Below are positions 60,796 to 64,000 of a stretch of DNA of 64,000 nt, piece after piece. The DNA comes from Mesorhizobium waimense (lineage in GTDB: Bacteria; Pseudomonadota; Alphaproteobacteria; Rhizobiales; Rhizobiaceae), in NCBI RefSeq assembly GCF_003601975.1, contig NZ_QZWZ01000028.1, positions 22,605-86,604 on the forward strand. Reading direction: 5' to 3'. How positions within the stretch are numbered: the first letter of the stretch is position 1; the number at the start of each line of letters is the position of its first letter. The translations under genes were made by a program, and so were the position numbers. Below the pieces are notes generated by a model. The model saw only the letters and a list, made by a program, of their open reading frames with translations, was not told the origin of the DNA and did no database searches.

Positions 60796-61611
60796 ATGAC
60801 CGCACAAGCAGATGAGCCTTCCGCAAGGGACGGGCCGGCCACGAACTCGTCCGTGCCGCTCATTTCCCTCCGCAACATCCAGAAGTCCTTTGGGTCAGTG
60901 CACGCGCTCCGCGGCGCGTCCGTGGACGTTCACGCCGGCGAGATTGTTGCCCTTGTCGGTGACAATGGCGCCGGCAAGTCGACGCTAGTCAAAGTCATGG
61001 CCGGCGTTCATGCCGCTGACTCCGGCGAATACGAGATCGAGGGCAGGCCGGCGATCGTGCGCACTCCCTCCGATGCCACGAAGCATGGCATTGCCACCGT
61101 CTACCAGGATCTCGCGCTGTGCAACAATCTGGACGCGGTGCAAAACCTATTTTTGGGACGCGAGCTTACCGGTTCGCGCCTATTCGGTGGCCGCATAAGA
61201 CGAGCGGAGTGCGAAGTGCGGGCTCGCGAGGTTATGTCCCGTATGCGCCTGAGTAATCTGTCCCTTAGCCGCCCCGTTGGTGCCATGTCAGGAGGGCAGC
61301 GCCAGAACATCGCGATTGCCCGGTCGGTGCTGTGGAAGCCCAAAGTGGTGATCCTGGATGAGCCCACCGCGGCTCTGAGCCACTCCGCCGCCCAGCAAGT
61401 CGCGGACCTCATTCGCAGCCTGGCCGACGATGGCCTTGGCGTGGTCGTTGTCAGCCATGACATCCACCACTTCGTGGTGAACTCGACAGACAGAATCGAG
61501 GTTATGCGCCTTGGCGCCAACGCCGCCAGTTTTCGGTCAAAAGACGTGACCGGAGAGATGGTTGTGAACGCGATGGTGGGTGGCAACGAAGGTGTAAACC
61601 TGGCGGGCTGA
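60796..61611 (+). CDS. sugar/cyclitol ABC transporter, ATPase (single domain)
   Basis: A 271-residue ATPase behind GGAGGAGG. Walker A GDNGAGKSTLVKVMAG, signature MSGGQRQNIAIARS, Walker B VVILDEPTAALSH, switch VVVSHDIHHF. RbsA-type sugar ATPases are usually two fused domains of about 500 residues; this one is a single domain, as in FrcA of rhizobia. Confidence 0.92.
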   Translation: MTAQADEPSARDGPATNSSVPLISLRNIQKSFGSVHALRGASVDVHAGEIVALVGDNGAGKSTLVKVMAGVHAADSGEYEIEGRPAIVRTPSDATKHGIATVYQDLALCNNLDAVQNLFLGRELTGSRLFGGRIRRAECEVRAREVMSRMRLSNLSLSRPVGAMSGGQRQNIAIARSVLWKPKVVILDEPTAALSHSAAQQVADLIRSLADDGLGVVVVSHDIHHFVVNSTDRIEVMRLGANAASFRSKDVTGEMVVNAMVGGNEGVNLAG

Positions 61612-61643
61612 TAGCGGCCAAAATTCGCTTAGGGAGGAAAGTT

Positions 61644-62843
61644 ATGGTCTCGATCCCGGCAAGCGCGGCTCCGAAACGCCGCACCTTTGGGGAACTGCTT
61701 GGGAGCGACCTACGGGCGCTGCCAGTGGTAATTGGACTTGTGGTGCTCTGGATCTTCTTCGTGGTTCAAAGCGACGTGTTCCTCACGCCTCGCAACCTTT
61801 CGAACTTGCTGCTGCAGTCGACCGTGGTCGGCATCATGGCGCTTGGCCTGATGTTTGTATTGCTCGTACGCGAGATCGACCTCTCGATTGCGGCTATCCA
61901 TGGCGTTACGGCAGTGGTGAGCGCCAAACTGATCGTCGAATATGGAGTCTCACCGTTGCTTGCCCTGCCGCTGTCCGTCATCCTTGGAGCAGCGGTCGGT
62001 TCGGTCTCAGCACGTTGGGTAAACTGGATCGGTGTTCCGTCCTTCGTGGTAACGCTCGGTCTGGGCCTCGCCTTGAACGGCATCCAACTTCTTTTATTGC
62101 CTGCCACAGCACGTTTCGGACTCATGGGGACCGGCGTCGAGTTGATTGCTCAAACGACGATCGACGGAATTTACGCTTGGCTCGCCTGGGCAATCGGCAT
62201 CGCTTTCCTGGCGCTTCTCATCCTTTCCAGCGTCCGGCGCAGACGGCGCGTCGGTTTGGAAGTCTCTGTTATCCATTCGGTAGTCCTTCCGTTGGTCGTA
62301 TCGGCGCTGATAGGCGCAGTGGCGGTCGTAGTGCTCAATGCCAACCAGGGAATACCGCTGCCGGTGCTCATATTTGCCGTCCTGCTGGGGCTGGGCGGTT
62401 ATGTTCTCAACGAAACCCAGTTTGGTCTCTACCTCTACGCGATCGGTAACAATGCCGAAGCGGCAAGGCGCGCGGGCATCAAAGTGCCGCGCATCCGGAC
62501 CGCGGCGTTTGCTATCGCGGGAGGCGTCGCGGCGATTGCGGGCATCATTGCGTCATCACGAACGCTCGGTGTGGGTGTATTTTCGGGTGGTGGCGTGGGT
62601 GGCGGCACACTCCTGCTGGAATCTATAGCAGCGGCGGTTATCGGGGGCGTCAGTCTGTTCGGTGGGCGCGGCGCTATTCATGCGGCATTACTAGGCGCCT
62701 TGGTCATCGGAACCGTTCAAAACGGCCTCAATCTAATGGGGGTCAAGAACGAAGTCAGGCTCATCGTCACCGGGTTGCTCCTCGTCCTGGCCGTCTCGAT
62801 TGACAAGATCATCGAGAAGCTGACCGGTCAGCAGGCCTATTGA
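61644..62843 (+). CDS. sugar/cyclitol ABC transporter, permease (XylH-like)
   Basis: A 399-residue inner membrane protein with about ten or more hydrophobic segments (LPVVIGLVVLWIFFVVQSDV; LLQSTVVGIMALGLMFVLLV; VLPLVVSALIGAVAVVVLNA). The EAA-like loop is YAIGNNAEAARRAGIKVPRI. Length and arrangement match XylH-type permeases rather than shorter RbsC. The ribosome binding site is AGGGAGGAAAG, and a 13-bp hairpin follows the gene. Confidence 0.92.
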   Translation: MVSIPASAAPKRRTFGELLGSDLRALPVVIGLVVLWIFFVVQSDVFLTPRNLSNLLLQSTVVGIMALGLMFVLLVREIDLSIAAIHGVTAVVSAKLIVEYGVSPLLALPLSVILGAAVGSVSARWVNWIGVPSFVVTLGLGLALNGIQLLLLPATARFGLMGTGVELIAQTTIDGIYAWLAWAIGIAFLALLILSSVRRRRRVGLEVSVIHSVVLPLVVSALIGAVAVVVLNANQGIPLPVLIFAVLLGLGGYVLNETQFGLYLYAIGNNAEAARRAGIKVPRIRTAAFAIAGGVAAIAGIIASSRTLGVGVFSGGGVGGGTLLLESIAAAVIGGVSLFGGRGAIHAALLGALVIGTVQNGLNLMGVKNEVRLIVTGLLLVLAVSIDKIIEKLTGQQAY

Positions 62844-62852
62844 ACTGATGGG

Positions 62853-62884
62853 AAATGGTCCGCACTGAAAGGTGCGGGCCATTT
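62853..62884 (+). terminator. stem-loop after the permease gene
   Basis: AAATGGTCCGCAC pairs with GTGCGGGCCATTT (one G-T pair) around TGAAAG, 9 bases after the stop at 62843. The arms end in A and T runs, which suits an intrinsic terminator of the ABC operon. Confidence 0.7.
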
Positions 62885-62922
62885 CGTCAACCCATTGGCA
62901 ATTCCGATGAGTTCGGGGCACA

Positions 62923-62940
62923 CTGCAACGAATTTTGCAG
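62923..62940. promoter_or_regulatory. inverted repeat before the rpiR gene
   Basis: CTGCAA-CGAATT-TTGCAG is a perfect inverted repeat 11 bases before the ATG at 62952. It shares TTGCA/TGCAA half-sites with the two other promoter regions of this island and suggests autoregulation. Confidence 0.55.
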
Positions 62941-62951
62941 GAATCGTGGTC

Positions 62952-63848
62952 ATGAATGTTGCTGAACCGCCGAAGAACTACGAAGAGCTCATTCGTCTCG
63001 TGCATGACCGTTTCGAGGGCATGAGCAAGTCGTATCAGGCTATCTCAGTCTACCTGACTCAGAACCCGAACGACGTCGCGGTTCTTTCGGTCAGCGCGAT
63101 TGCCGAACGCTGTGGCATCCATGCGTCCAGTTTTGTTCGGTTCGCGCAGTCGCTCGGTTATGAGGGCTTCAAAGAGCTTCAGGGCTTGTTTCAAAAGCGC
63201 CTTTCCACGGCCGCGCCGGGCTTCGAGGCAAGGATGCGCGCCTTGGAAGCTGAGCTTGGCACCCGTGAGGATCGAAGCGAACTTGGATTCCTGCGAGATC
63301 TTGTCGTGCGGGACATCGCATCGCTGCAAGATCTGCTCGCCGATGTCTCGGCTGAAAAGATCGTCGAAGCCGTCGATTTGTTGCAGAAGAGCGAGACGGT
63401 CTACCTTATAGGGCAGTTGCGCTCGGCTCCGGTGGTTGACCTGCTGCGCTACGTTCTAACCATGCTTGGCAAGCGTTGCGTCCTCTTGGATCCCAGCGGC
63501 GGCCTCGCAACCTACATGGCGCGTACGATTACTCAGCGCGACCTGCTGTTTGCGGTATCCTTCCGGTTCTACGCGACGGAAGTCGTCAATGTGGTCGAAC
63601 AGGTGGCGGCAGCTAAGGTGCCGATCATAGCCATTTCCGACAGCACCCTGTCGCCACTTGCGAAATCAGCCTCAGTGCTTTTCGCCGTGCCTGAACATGA
63701 GTATACGTTCTCGCGCTCGCTGGCAGCACCAATGTGCCTTGCACAAGCTCTCACCGTGGCATTAGCGAGCCGGCTTCAGCAGAGCCCGAATAGTCCTCGA
63801 ATACCAACAGTTACCAGTCCCCAGGGGCGGCAGCAGCCTGCTTCCTGA
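62952..63848 (+). CDS. MurR/RpiR-family regulator of the cyclitol island
   Basis: About 298 residues from the ATG at 62952; in-frame upstream starts exist at 62895 and 62907, but they would overlap the operator-like repeat. HTH: VLSVSAIAERCGIHASSFVR, then QSLGYEGFKELQGLFQ. SIS domain: ETVYLIGQLRSAPVVDLLRY; LLFAVSFRFYATEVVNVVEQ. It is the last gene of the island and has the family of the rhizobial inositol repressor IolR. Repression relieved by an inositol-pathway intermediate is the expected mode. Confidence 0.9.
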   Translation: MNVAEPPKNYEELIRLVHDRFEGMSKSYQAISVYLTQNPNDVAVLSVSAIAERCGIHASSFVRFAQSLGYEGFKELQGLFQKRLSTAAPGFEARMRALEAELGTREDRSELGFLRDLVVRDIASLQDLLADVSAEKIVEAVDLLQKSETVYLIGQLRSAPVVDLLRYVLTMLGKRCVLLDPSGGLATYMARTITQRDLLFAVSFRFYATEVVNVVEQVAAAKVPIIAISDSTLSPLAKSASVLFAVPEHEYTFSRSLAAPMCLAQALTVALASRLQQSPNSPRIPTVTSPQGRQQPAS

Positions 63849-63933
63849 AGTTGGCTTCGAAGTGATGAGCTAGTCATCTGGAACTGAAGTTCGTTACATT
63901 GTATGCTACGTCGCTTCTGGAGAGGAGCGCATT

Positions 63934-64000
63934 ATGGCGAACGCGAATGGCCGCCCAACCGCGCCGTTGGTTCTGAGCGCAGACGAGCAGGATTATCTCG
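63934..64000 (+). mobile_element. IS630-family transposase, 5' end
   Basis: An ATG behind GGAGAGGAG opens a frame reading MANANGRPTAPLVLSADEQD before the window ends. GRPTAPLVLS(A)DE is the usual start of IS630-type transposases in rhizobia. Only 22 codons are visible, so the terminal inverted repeat and the completeness of the element cannot be judged. Confidence 0.6.

Overview
The window reads as a high-GC alphaproteobacterial replicon. The closest fit by gene content and protein style is a Mesorhizobium-like member of the Rhizobiales: many LysR and RpiR regulators, many ABC solute-binding proteins, BKACE and MttB-family enzymes, and inositol catabolism. That assignment is inference; no rRNA or other taxonomic marker is present. 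The content is accessory and catabolic, with scars of rearrangement: a tyrosine integrase between two tRNA-Arg 3' fragments, two broken AraC genes, an MFS tail, two LysR remnants, a wspE-type kinase that has lost its front end, and the start of an IS630-type transposase at the right edge.

Layout. 1-5.5 kb: scarred region with a broken AraC gene, a small DUF1127-like ORF, a LysR regulator, an MFS remnant, the integrase with its tRNA fragments, and a second broken AraC gene. 5.6-9.8 kb: a compact oxidative cluster of flavin/2Fe-2S reductase, LysR, amidohydrolase, Rieske ferredoxin and a PhnZ/TmpB-like HD-domain protein. It contains the parts of an electron-transfer chain but no Rieske oxygenase alpha subunit. 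This is the best candidate for an undescribed system. 10.5-12.7 kb: an ankyrin-cytochrome c fusion and an orphan solute-binding protein. 13.2-24.6 kb: catabolism of a methylated amine or amino acid is likely (MttB-like methyltransferase, dimethylglycine-dehydrogenase-like flavoprotein with GcvT domains, aminotransferase, LysR, TPP enzyme, MmgE/PrpD protein, family 5 solute-binding protein).

24.9-32.4 kb: two RpiR regulators frame a class III aminotransferase, a BKACE enzyme, a polar amino acid ABC transporter and a C45 acyltransferase/peptidase. Together these suggest uptake and breakdown of an amino or N-acyl amino compound. 32.5-45.5 kb: a block of small redox and detoxification genes (aldo/keto reductase, DUF2255, secreted cupin and CMD proteins, SDR, glutaredoxin-like protein, WrbA-like flavodoxin, alcohol dehydrogenase, DJ-1/PfpI, lipocalin-like protein, amidohydrolase, quinone oxidoreductase) under LysR and HxlR regulators. 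46-50.1 kb: the wspE'-wspF-wspR part of a Wsp-type chemosensory/c-di-GMP system.

50.2-63.8 kb: a cyclitol (inositol-like) catabolic island. IolD, an SDR, a TIM-barrel isomerase/epimerase and a Gfo/Idh/MocA dehydrogenase run leftwards. A second dehydrogenase (iolG-like, with a frameshift near its end), a semialdehyde dehydrogenase, an HpcH/HpaI aldolase, a 2-hydroxyacid dehydrogenase, a sugar ABC transporter and an RpiR regulator run rightwards. Inverted TTGCA/TGCAA repeats recur at all three promoter regions of this island and look like RpiR operators. No recognisable iolB or iolC is visible, so the pathway is probably a variant.
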